From: Phocaeicola sartorii JCM 17136 = DSM 21941
Lineage (GTDB): Bacteria; Bacteroidota; Bacteroidia; Bacteroidales; Bacteroidaceae
NCBI RefSeq assembly: GCF_000614185.1
Contig: NZ_BAKM01000028.1
Location: forward strand, 1-64,000
Reading direction: 5' to 3'
DNA length: 64,000 nucleotides
Within the stretch, counting starts at the first letter, position 1, and the number at the start of each line of letters is the position of its first letter. The translations under genes and the position numbers were made by a program. Below the pieces are notes generated by a model. That model was not told the origin of the DNA. It saw nothing but the letters and a program-made list of their open reading frames with translations, and searched no databases. Of this stretch, positions 20,769 to 30,503 are shown piece by piece.

Positions 20769-21707
20769 ATGATGGAATCAACTAGAGTAAGAAGTAAAAG
20801 ATTATCCTTCTCAGGTAAGAAGACTTTGTCTTCCTTTATGCAAGTGAATATTGCCAGTATGAAACAGTCTGGGAAATTGCGTACAAGCGAGACGTACCGC
20901 TCGGCGCTGAACAGTTTCATGAAATTCATGGATGGCAAAGATATACTGTTGAGCAGTATGGACTCCGAGCTGATGATGGGGTATGAGACTTATTTAAAAG
21001 CACAGGGGGCAAGCATGAATACGGTTTCTTTTTATATGCGTATTTTACGTGCAACGTACAATCGTGCGGTGGATAAAGGAGTGATTAGACAACGTTTTCC
21101 TTTTAAACGTGTCTATACGGGAGTGGAGAAAACAGTGAAACGGGCTGTTTCCTTCAAGGTGATCAAGCAAGTGAAGGATATGGATTTAAGCCATTCTCCC
21201 TCCATGGATTTTGCACGTGATATGTTTATGTTCAGCTTCTACACCCGGGGGATGTCATTTGTGGATATGGCTTTTCTTAAAAAAACGGATTTAAGCAATG
21301 GCATGCTGACTTATAGAAGAAAGAAGACAGGTCAGTTACTTTCCATCCGGTGGGAAAAGTGTATGCAGGATATTGTCGATAAATATCCCGGAAACTTCTC
21401 GGTTTACCTTCTCCCCATTATAACCCATATCAAGAAAGATGAAAGATTACAGTATAAGAATTCCATCTGTTTGGTAAACAGGAGATTAAAAGAAATAGGG
21501 AGGACGTTGGGGCTTGTCCATCCTCTGACCATGTATGTGGCGCGCCATTCATGGGCCAGTGTTGCCAGAGGCAAGCACATTCCTCTTTCAGTGATTAGTG
21601 AGGGGATGGGGCATGATTCTGAAAAGACGACATTGATTTATTTGGCGGCATTGGATACGACCGTTATTGATAAGGCTAATATGGTGGTATTGAGAGAGTT
21701 TTTGTGA
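20769..21707 (+). CDS. Tyrosine-type site-specific recombinase (Bacteroides integrase family)
   Basis: About 312 residues from the Met at 20769. The open frame reaches back to 20661, but the extra residues do not look like the family. It has an N-terminal SAM-like core-binding domain (TLSSFMQVNIASMKQSGKLR...TYRSALNSFMKF). In the catalytic domain the first Arg lies in FYTRGMSFVDMAFL, the Arg-His pair in YVARHSWAS and the nucleophile Tyr in TTLIYLAALD. These short recombinases in Bacteroides typically invert nearby promoters. Directly downstream lies a pair of inverted near-identical sites (21995-22207) in front of a surface-protein operon, so this is probably the local invertase. Confidence 0.9.
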   Translation: MMESTRVRSKRLSFSGKKTLSSFMQVNIASMKQSGKLRTSETYRSALNSFMKFMDGKDILLSSMDSELMMGYETYLKAQGASMNTVSFYMRILRATYNRAVDKGVIRQRFPFKRVYTGVEKTVKRAVSFKVIKQVKDMDLSHSPSMDFARDMFMFSFYTRGMSFVDMAFLKKTDLSNGMLTYRRKKTGQLLSIRWEKCMQDIVDKYPGNFSVYLLPIITHIKKDERLQYKNSICLVNRRLKEIGRTLGLVHPLTMYVARHSWASVARGKHIPLSVISEGMGHDSEKTTLIYLAALDTTVIDKANMVVLREFL

Positions 21708-21783
21708 TAACAGGATAAAGAATAGCTTCTTGGCAAAAAGAGGATGTCTTGTCACAGGATGTCCTTCATTTCACGGAAGCCAG

Positions 21784-21845
21784 CATAAGCCTGTATGTAC
21801 GTATGTATGGACCTGCGCATACGTACGTATATCCTCCTGCTTATG
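21784..21845. repeat. Long imperfect hairpin downstream of the recombinase
   Basis: CATAAGC (21784-21790) pairs with GCTTATG (21839-21845), and inside it GTACGTATG pairs with CATACGTAC around a 12-base loop. No T run follows. It could be a recombinase accessory site or an RNA structure at the end of the recombinase transcript. Confidence 0.5.
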
Positions 21846-21994
21846 TAGGTGTATGAGCATGTGTTTTCACACGCGGAATAAAACGCTGACTTAATAAAAG
21901 GAAAGGTAAGATTTACTTGGATTTTATTCTTTAAATTAGGAGGTAATCCTCTTATAGCAAGATGATTAGACAAGAAATGCAAAGTTGAAATATT

Positions 21995-22019
21995 GTATAT
22001 CTCTTATTAAGAGATCTAT
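21995..22019 (+). repeat. Left recombination site (inverted repeat) of the invertible promoter
   Basis: A 25-bp near-palindrome. Its asymmetric 17-bp core ATCTCTTATTAAGAGAT (21999-22015) is the exact reverse complement of the core at 22187-22203. Read in the same direction, the two 25-bp sites differ only at the central base (T at 22007, A at 22195), so this one base sets the orientation and favours inversion over deletion. Confidence 0.75.
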
Positions 22020-22028
22020 ATTTTGTCG

Positions 22029-22036
22029 CAAATTTA
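22029..22036 (-). promoter_or_regulatory. Candidate invertible promoter -7 box, currently pointing away from the S-layer operon
   Basis: On the minus strand TAAATTTG matches TAnnTTTG exactly; a weak -33-like ATTG is 22 bp further up (22062-22059). It sits just inside the left inverted site. Inverting the segment would place it at about 22166-22173 facing the AraC-type and S-layer genes. No perfect -7 box faces those genes in the present orientation (only TATCTTTT at 22173-22180), so the locus may be OFF in this assembly. Confidence 0.5.
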
Positions 22037-22182
22037 AGCAAAGTTTTGAGAATTAGAACAATTTAGCAAGGAAATTTAATAATTGATTCAAAAAAAAACG
22101 TTTTCTGAATACATGATTTACTCTTCCAAAACCTTCTTATTTAAATGTAGTACACTGATTTATAAGGAATTATATCTTTTCG

Positions 22183-22207
22183 GTATATCTCTTAATAAGA
22201 GATCTAT
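22183..22207 (-). repeat. Right recombination site (inverted repeat) of the invertible promoter
   Basis: Partner of the site at 21995-22019; its core ATCTCTTAATAAGAGAT (22187-22203) is the reverse complement of the left core. It lies 77 bp before the AraC-type gene. Confidence 0.75.
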
Positions 22208-22283
22208 CGTATAACTACTAACATGCTATATAATAATGTATAGATGTGAAAATGGTGGAGCGAAGATTAAAAGTAAATAAAAT

Positions 22284-22778
22284 ATGGACTATCTATTCTT
22301 GAGACGACACAGACGTACTGCTACTTCAATGAGGCAGAAAAGCCTGCTTTTTAAGGCTGCCGAACGTCAGTGGGAGCTACAGTTCGCCGACAAGGGGACT
22401 GAAGGGAGAAAGGTGGATTGTACCCTATATAAATGTATATTGTATAACCTTGAAATAAAGCAAGTCTTTTTGGATCCGGAGCTTTCTTTGAAAAAATTTA
22501 GCGCAATGATTGACACCAACCAGACTTATCTGTCGAATGTGGTAAACAAGTATTTCAATTGCAATTTGAAGGAGTTGTTGAATACTTACCGCGTGGAATA
22601 TGCCAAAGAGTTGCTCCATGCCGGAAAATGTTCATTAGATGAACTCCCGCAGCGATGTGGCTTTGCCTCCAGAAGTGCTTTCTATGCCGCTTTTAGTAAA
22701 ATAGTCGGAATGTCTCCTTTGCGCTTTCAGGCTCGTGAACAGAATGCTTTACTTTCAGAATCAATGATTTATGTATAA
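22284..22778 (+). CDS. AraC-family helix-turn-helix protein
   Basis: A 164-residue protein. The C-terminal half is an AraC-type DNA-binding domain: LKKFSAMIDTNQTYLSNVVNKYF is the first helix-turn-helix, and LDELPQRCGFASRSAFYAAF with VGMSPLRFQ is the second and its signature end. The N-terminal half is short and basic, with no recognisable ligand or membrane domain. It lies between the invertible segment and the S-layer gene, 44 bp from the latter, so it is probably cotranscribed and under the same switch. It may activate or autoregulate the locus; that is inference. Confidence 0.85.
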   Translation: MDYLFLRRHRRTATSMRQKSLLFKAAERQWELQFADKGTEGRKVDCTLYKCILYNLEIKQVFLDPELSLKKFSAMIDTNQTYLSNVVNKYFNCNLKELLNTYRVEYAKELLHAGKCSLDELPQRCGFASRSAFYAAFSKIVGMSPLRFQAREQNALLSESMIYV

Positions 22779-22822
22779 TCAATTTTAGTTTTTTAAATTT
22801 ATAAATTTAAAGTTTTTCTATT

Positions 22823-25749
22823 ATGAACAAAAAGTTTTTAAGTGCAATCCTGTTTGGTGCCTTGATGGTTACCTCGACAGGAACATTTGTATCTTGTAAG
22901 GACTATGATGATGACATCGACAGCTTGAACGAAAAGTTAGACAAGCTGGCTAAAGATTTGTCAGACTTACAGACTCAAGCTGGAACTTATGTGACAGCTG
23001 TTAAGTATGATGCCGCAACTGGTAAGTTGACTGTTACTGGTGGTAACGGTGAAACTTTCCAACTCCCGATGCCTGCTGAACTTCCTACTTATACATTGAA
23101 GGTTCAAGATGGCAAAGTACAGTTGTGGAACGGTAATACTCTTGTTTCTGAAGCAAGCTTGCCTGCTGCAGCAACTTCATTCGATCCTGCTCTGCTGAAG
23201 TGGAAGGATGGTTATTTGTATTACGGAGATGAGAAAATAGCAGGTGTAGAAAAACCGCAGAGCGTTGGTTCTATTTCAGAAGTGAAAGATGAATCTGGTG
23301 AAGTCATTGCTTATGTCATTGAATTAGATGGCAAATCCGCTAGATTCTCTTTGGTCGCTGATTTGAAAGCTTTGGTATTTGAACCGGAATTGTATTATGA
23401 AGGTATTGAAGCTATTGCGGTTAAATCATTCGTTTATAATGCTTTGACTGCTAAAGAAGTTAGTGCAGATGCTGATAATAAGGATGATGCTCCTACAGCA
23501 GCAACTACAACAACTGAGGTTACTCCTGAATTATCTGCTACATATCACATGAATCCATCTACAGCCGATGTTCGTAATCTGACTAAAGAAGATTTGACTT
23601 TCTTGGCTTACGATAAAGAATATGCTCGTGCTGCTGACGGAGTAGTAGTTCCTGAGATATCTAAGATTGAACCTAAAGATGGCAAGTTGACTGTTTGGGC
23701 TAAATTAACAGAAGGAACTATTAAAGATATTGCAGCCGATAAAAAAGTAACAGTCTTGGCTTTACAGGCTGATTATTTGAACGGCGATAACAAACGTTCG
23801 GTTATTACTTCTGATTACGCTGCGGTTAAGGCTATTAAGATTACAGATTTAGTGCTGAGTAATGCTAAAGTTGCTGGTGAAAGTCATTTGGTTACTACAG
23901 CTGCCGCTGCTATTGATAAGGATCATGCTCCTGAAGTAAAAGTTGCTTGGAATGAAACTGTCGATTTGGCCGAATATGTTCAAACTCATTATGGTAAAGC
24001 CGGTGATACTCATAAAGTATGGGATGAAAATGCAGCATCTGGCACAGTAGAAAAAGCCGGATTCAGTTATTCTTATGATTGGTAGGTTATATTGATGGTA
24101 ATAATAAGACTTCTCAAAGTGCACATGCCGCATTGAATGGCTCTGTTTTGAGACCTCAGTTGCCGACAGATGGTAAAGCTGCTGAATGGGGAGCTACAGA
24201 ACAAAATCAAGCTACTGTAGGGCGTATGCCGTTGGTTCGTGTATTCTTGAATGATAATAACTCTAAGAAGAAAGTAGCTGTAGGTTACTTGAAGGTGGAA
24301 ATTACAGGTGCTCCTGCTGAAGACCGTATCACTGCGACAACAGAATATACATTCAATGAAGAATTTACATTGAGCTGTAGAACTGAGGATTGGGTTCAGA
24401 ATGTAACTTGGTTCCAGATTGAAGAACAAATTCTTGCTCAGTTGAATATCTCTAAAGAAGATTTCGAAAGAAGCTATATCTATGACGGACCGATGATTCA
24501 ATATAGTGAAGCAACTTTGGCTGCTATGCCTTTGACTAAGTTGTCTACTAAAGTTGAACAAACTAAAACAGATATCAACGGTACAATGACCGAAGTATTG
24601 AAATGGACTATTCCTGCAAACTATGCTTATGAATATTTCAGTGCAAATGCTTCCATGAAGGCTATCGTTCGTTATACGAAAGAAAACAAGGACGCTAACA
24701 ATGCGGTTATTTCTAACGATTATGTATATGTAACATTGACTTGGACGCCTAATCCTCGTAATGTGAACCCGACAGGTGTACTTGCTGATGCAAACAAGAT
24801 TCAGAAATATTGGTTTGCTGCCAACTCTAATGAGGCAGGTTCTGGTTATAACGAAATTCACGTGAATGCTGAAGTTCCGGCTGAATCAGGCCATGATATT
24901 ATGAATTTCAACAAGGTGATTTTGGAAACATTCAATAATGATAAGGTGGTTATTTCAGAGATAAACGCTGTATACAAGGACTTTGCTGATGCCAAACTGA
25001 CTAAGAATTTCCGCTTTGTAGATCCGAAGGGTGCTGAAATGACAGGTGTATCTGGAGAGGTTTATACATTGACTGTTAATACAGACCGTACTCAGTTGAT
25101 CGCTATTTCTAGAGCAAAAGCTAACTTTGTAATCGCTACTATTACTGCCAATGCTGATGGTAAGGAAGTTATTGCATTGGAAGAAAACGATGCTGCTAAA
25201 GACTTGCTGAATGTTGCCGGTCGTGACGAATTGGCTAAGAACCTGACTGCAAGAGTGGTTGTTGAAACTGTAAACGGATGCGATAAGTCATTGCATGCTG
25301 TAGAAAACGATCAGTTTGATGTGAAGTTCTTGCGTCCTATTACAGTAAAAGCTGCTGATATGGATAGCTTTAAAGATGGTGTAGATGTAGGCGCTGAAGG
25401 TTCTGAAATTGCTGTGAAGTTGGCATTTACAGACTGGAGAAATTATGAATTTAAGACTACTCCTATCAACTACTATACATACTATGATGTAAAATCAATT
25501 TCAATTGATACAGACAAAGCTCAGACCACCGTTAATGGTCAATATGAGGCAATGCCTACTGGTATGAAGGTTGAATATTCAGGAACAACTACAGAAGAAA
25601 TTGCTAAGGGTAACTTTGGTACATTGACTTACATCAATAACAAGGCAGAAGTAGGTGAGTTCGATATCAAACTTCCTGTAATAGTAGAATATGCTTGGGG
25701 TACAGTAGAATTCGACATTGTATGCCACGTAGCTAAGACCGTAAAATAA
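22823..25749 (+). CDS. BT1927-like S-layer family surface lipoprotein (frameshifted here)
   Basis: A large exported protein with a lipoprotein signal (FVSC, Cys about residue 25), an acidic linker (KDYDDDIDS) and a predicted coiled coil (LNEKLDKLAKDLSDLQ). A long Thr/Ala/Asp-rich repetitive beta-type body follows. The N terminus closely resembles the phase-variable S-layer proteins described in B. thetaiotaomicron (BT1927 family). The frame breaks near 24081 (SYSYDW then stop; should read on as VGYIDGNNK), fixed by one base in GATTGGTAGG. The joined length is about 975 residues. It likely forms a surface layer affecting complement and phage exposure. It is followed by a strong terminator. Confidence 0.8.
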
Positions 25750-25788
25750 ACTGAGTGAGTAACTCTATTTATAATAAACTTGAAGAAA

Positions 25789-25816
25789 AAGAGTGCTTTC
25801 GGGCACTCTTTTTTTC
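25789..25816 (+). terminator. Terminator of the S-layer gene
   Basis: AGAGTGC pairs with GCACTCT (about 25790-25808) around a short TTTCGG loop, preceded by an A run and followed by a T run to 25815. Some read-through to the next lipoprotein gene, which starts 22 bp on, is possible. Confidence 0.85.
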
Positions 25817-25837
25817 TATTTATAATATTGAGAATGT

Positions 25838-26359
25838 ATGAGAAAAATTAATTTGTTGATAGCCGGACTGATTTCAGTATTCATTGTTTCGTGCAATCAA
25901 TCTGGTAAAAAACCGGAAACCGATTCCCGGACAACCGTAAAACATCTCATGGTTTTGAGTCAGAAAGATACGGTACAGGTGCTAGACCTCACTAATCAGT
26001 TTATGACCGCTGTAAAGGAACAACGATATGCTGATGCAGCCATGATGTTACACGAAATGAAAGCGGATGATCCTTTTGCTCAGCCGGAATTATTGGATAA
26101 CGAACAATTAAAAAGCGTATTACAAAGGCTGAAAGCCTTTCCGGTATATGATTATACTATAAGCAATTGTATTTTTAAGGAAGCGTTTGATAATGAAGTG
26201 CGTTGTAAGGTTGTTCTATTCCCAAAAACAGACAAGGAGGATAGACGGCCCAATACTACAACTTGGTATTTTAAACCGGTCCGCTATTTGGGAGAATGGA
26301 AGCTTTGTTTCCGGAATAGTGCACAGGGAGACCGCACATTTCACTCTTCCGTGCAATAA
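25838..26359 (+). CDS. Small lipoprotein of unknown function
   Basis: A 173-residue protein with a lipobox (FIVSC, Cys about 19). The mature part begins with a polar linker and contains VLDLTNQFMTAVKEQRYADAAMMLHEM and later TWYFKPVRYLGEWKLCFRN. The fold looks like a small alpha+beta domain, perhaps NTF2/DUF4440-like, but I do not recognise the family with confidence. It follows the S-layer gene on the same strand, after its terminator, and may share the locus function. Confidence 0.6.
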   Translation: MRKINLLIAGLISVFIVSCNQSGKKPETDSRTTVKHLMVLSQKDTVQVLDLTNQFMTAVKEQRYADAAMMLHEMKADDPFAQPELLDNEQLKSVLQRLKAFPVYDYTISNCIFKEAFDNEVRCKVVLFPKTDKEDRRPNTTTWYFKPVRYLGEWKLCFRNSAQGDRTFHSSVQ

Positions 26360-26691
26360 TATTGAAGAGTTATCAGCTAAAAACAGCCAGTAAATATCGT
26401 TGGCAGCGGAATGCTTCATCATCTTTGTTGCTAAGGGAATTCTTGCTGTTATTTCACTCTTTTCTTGCAATGGATTACTACGTCCTGTTACGGCAGGGCG
26501 TAGAGCCAGACCGAAGAAATACTTTAATCTGCTGTTTTGTAATCCTTTCCATATTTTGCGCATTCATCTTACACCGGCACCTTGTAGCAGGAATGAAATC
26601 CTTTTGTCACGAAACCTTTAATAAAGTGTAACTCTCACGAAACCTGGCTCATCTACCTTTGCATCAGATTAAAAAATACTAAAAGACTGAT
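26360..26691. other. Intergenic gap before the TonB receptor
   Basis: About 330 bases. Open frames on both strands have no family resemblance and I reject them. A 10-bp hairpin with one mismatch (CTACGTCCTG at 26478-26487 against CAGGGCGTAG at 26494-26503) and the promoter at 26654-26661 are the only features I see. Confidence 0.5.
26654..26661 (+). promoter_or_regulatory. Candidate -7 box of the TonB receptor operon
   Basis: TACCTTTG matches TAnnTTTG and is 30 bp before the start at 26692. No TTTG is seen at the -33 position, so it may need an activator. Confidence 0.5.
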
Positions 26692-29459
26692 ATGAAAAAG
26701 GTAATTAGAGCAGTTTCTTTGTTATTATTGATGGCAGGCATGACTGGAAATGCATTTGCCGAGGAAAATGAAAACATTGTCCGGCAAGGTGCTATCCGCG
26801 GACGTGTGATAGACAATGGAAAACAAATTCTGCCGGGTGCTTCCATCTTTATTGAAAATCTGAAAACCGGAGTGATCAGTGATGTGAACGGTTTTTATAC
26901 GTTGCCCAATCTGAAACCCGGAACTTACACTGTCAAAGTGACTTATGTGGCTATAGCCCCATTGAAATGAAAATCACCGTCCCCGAAGGCAAGACTTTGG
27001 AGAAAGATATAGTGATGAATGAAGGGGTGGAGCTGCAGGAAGTGCAGGTAAAAGGAGCTTTTCATGGTCAGAAGAAAGCGATCAATACACAAAAGAATAA
27101 TCTGGGTATCACGAATGTGGTATCTGCCGACCAGGTAGGGAAATTCCCAGATTCAAACATAGGCGATGCCTTGAAACGTATCAGTGGCATCAATGTGCAA
27201 TACGATCAAGGCGAGGCTCGCTTTGGACAAGTCCGCGGTACTAGTGCCGATTTAAGCTCCGTCACCATTAACGGCAATCGTGTCCCGTCTGCTGAAGGAG
27301 ATACCCGTAACGTGCAGTTGGACTTGATTCCTGCCGATATGATTCAGACCATCGAAGTGAGCAAAGTCGTTACGTCCGATATGGACGGTGACGCTATCGG
27401 CGGTTCCATCAACCTGATAACCAAGAATTCTCCTTATAAACGTACGATCAACGCCACGGCGGGAACCGGTTACAACTGGATCAGCGAGAAAGCCCAACTG
27501 AACTTAGGCTTCACATACGGCGACCGTTTCTTCCATGACAAGTTGGGTATGTTGCTTTCGGCTTCCTATCAGAATGCTCCTTCCGGCTCTTATGATACCG
27601 AATTCATGTGGGAACAGACGGAGGACGGAAAAGTGTATGTCAGCGATTATCAGATGCGTCAGTACTTTGTCACCCGTGAACGTCAAAGTTATTCGGCGGC
27701 TTTTGATTTTGAATTCAATGAAAACCATAAATTGACATTCAAAGGCATCTTCAATAACCGCAACGACTGGGAAAACCGTTACCGTACCAATATCAAGGAT
27801 TTGGACGAGAACGGAAAAGGAACTGTCCGCATCCAGACCAAGGCAGGTACTCCCGATAACCGCAATGCCCGTCTGGAGCGTCAGCGTACCATGGATTTCG
27901 CTTTGGGCGGCGAGCACTTGTGGGGGGCGATTGGTATGGACTGGAATGCCAGTTATGCAAAAGCTACAGAAGAACGTCCTAATGAACGTTATCTTGACTT
28001 CCAATTGAAGAAGCAGGAGTTTGATTTGGATTTGAGCAATGAGCGCCAGCCGTTGGCAACTCCCAGAGCGGGTTCCACCTTGACACTGGGCGATAAGTTC
28101 AGTTTGAAAGAGCTGACGGAACAGCAGGAAGACATCAAAGAAGAGGATCTGAAATTCTCGGCCAACTTCAAAGCCAGTTTAAATAATGGGGCCAAACTGA
28201 AGTTCGGTGCGAAAGTAGTACGTAAGACGAAAGAAAAAGAAATAGATTTCTACGAATACACTCCGAAAGACGAGGATGCCTTTCTGACCAGGAGCCTGAA
28301 GAATACGGTAGACCAGAGCACGGACAAGTTTATGCCGGGTGATAAATATCAGGTGGGGACATTTGCCGGTAAAGAGTATGTGGGCGGATTGAACTTGAGT
28401 GATGCTTCCCGATTCGATAAAGAACAGGTACAAGCCGAACTGGCTGAAAACTTCGAAGCCCGTGAAACCGTAAGTTCCGGATATGTACGGTTTGACCATC
28501 AGTTCACGCGTGACATAAACCTGATGGCAGGGCTCCGCATGGAACATACTTCCCTTCGTTACACCGGCCGTAACTATGACGATGAAACGGACAAGACCAC
28601 CCGGACTGACCGTGTGACCAACAGTTATGTGAATTTCCTTCCCTCTATCCTGGTGAAATGGGATGTGAATGATGATTTCAAGATACGCGGTTCTTACACA
28701 CAGACCCTGAGTCGTCCTAAGTATTCGGCTTTGGTACCCAGTGTGAATATCAACCGTGGCGATAACGAAATAAAGATCGGTAATTCGGACTTGAAGCCGA
28801 CTCTCTCTTACAACTTCGACCTGAGCGCCGACTATTATTTCAAGAGTATCGGACTGGTGAGTGCAGGTTTCTTCTATAAGAAAATAGACGGTTTCATCGT
28901 AGATCAGGTGCTGACCAACTATAACTATCAAGGAACAGAATATACTCGTTTTACCCAGCCCAAGAATGCCGGAAATGCGAATCTGTGGGGATTGGAATTC
29001 TCTTATCAGCGTGATTTCGGCTTCATTGCGCCGGCCTTGAAATGTGTAGGTTTCTACGGAACATACACCTATACTCATTCGCGCGTGGAAGACTTTAATT
29101 TCGAAGGACGTGAAAACGAAAGCGGCCTGAGCCTGCCTGGGTCTCCCGAACATACGGCAAATGCCTCTCTCTACTTTGAAAAAGGAGGCTTGAATGTGCG
29201 TCTGAGCTACAACTATGCTTCCAGTTTTATCGATGAAATGGGGCCAAACACTTTTTATGACCGATATTATGATGCTGTGAACTATATGGATGTAAACGCC
29301 AGCTATACCTTTGGCAAGAAAGTGAAGATGACCTTCTATGCTGAGGCAAACAACCTGCTGAACCAGCCGCTCCGTTATTATCAGGGGAGCAAGGACCGCA
29401 CCATGCAGGCAGAATATTATGGCGTGAGAATGAATGCAGGTTTAAAAATAAATTTCTAA
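26692..29459 (+). CDS. TonB-dependent receptor with carboxypeptidase-like N-terminal domain (frameshifted here)
   Basis: A signal peptide is followed by a carboxypeptidase-regulatory-like domain (GAIRGRVIDNGKQILPGAS...NGFYTLPNLKPGTYTVKVTY). Next come a TonB plug (NVVSADQVGKFPDSNIGDALKRISG) and an outer-membrane beta barrel ending in Phe (GLKINF). The frame breaks near 26949 (YVAIAPLK stop; should be YVGYSPIEMKITV), fixed by one G in GTGGCTAT. The joined length is about 922 residues. There is no SusD partner; the next gene, 10 bp on, is a secreted acid-phosphatase-like enzyme. This suggests uptake of a phosphorylated or phosphate-linked ligand, which is inference. Confidence 0.85.
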
Positions 29460-29469
29460 AGATAAGTAT

Positions 29470-30441
29470 ATGAAAACGTTGATGATGATTAGAAGAATGA
29501 AAGAAGTATTGACATGGGTGTGGATTACCGTCATTGGTGCGGCCATCTGTCTGAATGTATGTGCCCAGACTCCGCAGGACTGGAAGGGACTGGAGAAACA
29601 ACTGAATTTCTATATGGCTAACGATTTGGGACGCAACGGTTACTATGACCAGAAGCCCATAGCCGGATTGATGGGGGAGATGGCGGATGTTATTGGCCCC
29701 GAGTGTGTGTTTGCTGCCGGAGACGTGCATCACTTTGAAGGCGTGCGTAGTGTCAATGATCCGCTTTGGATGACCAACTACGAATTGATTTACACTCATC
29801 CCGAACTGATGATAGACTGGTTTCCGGTCTTGGGAAACCATGAATACCGGGGTGACACGCAGGCTGTGCTGGATTATACCAATGTGAGCCGTCGCTGGTC
29901 GATGCCCGACCGTTATTATACCAACGTTTTTGAGAAGAAAGGAACTACCATCCGTTTCGTGATGATAGACACCGCCCCTCTGATTGATAAATACCGTAAC
30001 GAGAGCGGGACTTATCCGGATGCCTGCAAACAAGACATGGACCGCCAGCTGGCATGGATAGACTCTGTGCTGACTGCCGCCAAAGAAGACTGGCTGGTCG
30101 TGATCGGTCATCATCCCATTTATGCCGAGACTCCGAAAGACGATAGCGAACGCGGCGATATGCAGAAACGGCTGGATCCCATACTCCGCAAACACAAGGT
30201 GGATATTTATGCCTGCGGACACATTCATAACTTCCAGCACCTTCGTGTGCCGGGCAGCGATATAGACTATGTGGTCAATTCGTCTGGTTCGTTGAGCCGT
30301 CAGGTGAAACCTGTGGAAGGCACTCTGTTCTGCAGTCCTGAACCGGGTTTCTCTATCTTTGCGGCAGATAAGAAAGAGCTGGATATGCACATGATTGATA
30401 AGAAAGGAAAAGTAATCTATACTGTAAAACGCACCCGATAG
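29470..30441 (+). CDS. Tartrate-resistant acid phosphatase-like metallophosphoesterase
   Basis: A 323-residue exported calcineurin-like phosphoesterase. Metal-ligand motifs in order: ANDLGRNGYYDQ, GDVHHF, GNHEY, GHHPIYAE and GHIHNF. The spacing resembles purple (type 5 tartrate-resistant) acid phosphatases rather than cyclic-nucleotide esterases. The N terminus has a hydrophobic export signal (WVWITVIGAAICLNVCAQ). It most likely hydrolyses phosphomonoesters in the periplasm or at the surface. It is 10 bp downstream of the TonB receptor and surely in its operon. Confidence 0.85.
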   Translation: MKTLMMIRRMKEVLTWVWITVIGAAICLNVCAQTPQDWKGLEKQLNFYMANDLGRNGYYDQKPIAGLMGEMADVIGPECVFAAGDVHHFEGVRSVNDPLWMTNYELIYTHPELMIDWFPVLGNHEYRGDTQAVLDYTNVSRRWSMPDRYYTNVFEKKGTTIRFVMIDTAPLIDKYRNESGTYPDACKQDMDRQLAWIDSVLTAAKEDWLVVIGHHPIYAETPKDDSERGDMQKRLDPILRKHKVDIYACGHIHNFQHLRVPGSDIDYVVNSSGSLSRQVKPVEGTLFCSPEPGFSIFAADKKELDMHMIDKKGKVIYTVKRTR

Positions 30442-30460
30442 GGATCGTTATTTTAGGAAA

Positions 30461-30499
30461 AAGAGTACATTTGCAGTGTAAAACTGTAAATGTACTCTT
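30461..30499 (+). terminator. Strong hairpin after the phosphatase, overlapping a -7 box
   Basis: AAGAGTACATTT (30461-30472) pairs fully with AAATGTACTCTT (30488-30499); after one mismatch, CAGT pairs with ACTG around a 5-base loop. It can terminate the receptor-phosphatase transcript. TACATTTG (30466-30473) in its left arm is also a perfect TAnnTTTG box for the exchanger gene starting at 30504. Confidence 0.55.
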
Positions 30500-30503
30500 T
30501 GTT

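Larger units (their letters stand above)
21708..22283. other. Non-coding switch region between recombinase and AraC-type gene
   Basis: About 575 AT-rich bases with no credible gene. It contains, in order, a direct repeat of AGGATGTC (about 21740-21765), a long hairpin (21784-21845) and an inverted site pair at 21995-22019 and 22183-22207 that bounds about 170-190 bp holding a candidate promoter. Confidence 0.7.

Noticed and set aside
24060-24095. Programmed frameshift in the S-layer gene
   Set aside because: No slippery heptamer or stimulatory structure seen, and the same kind of loss occurs in many unrelated genes here.
26362-26631. Short open frames on both strands in the gap before the TonB receptor
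   Set aside because: No family resemblance, no promoter placement, and they overlap one another on opposite strands.
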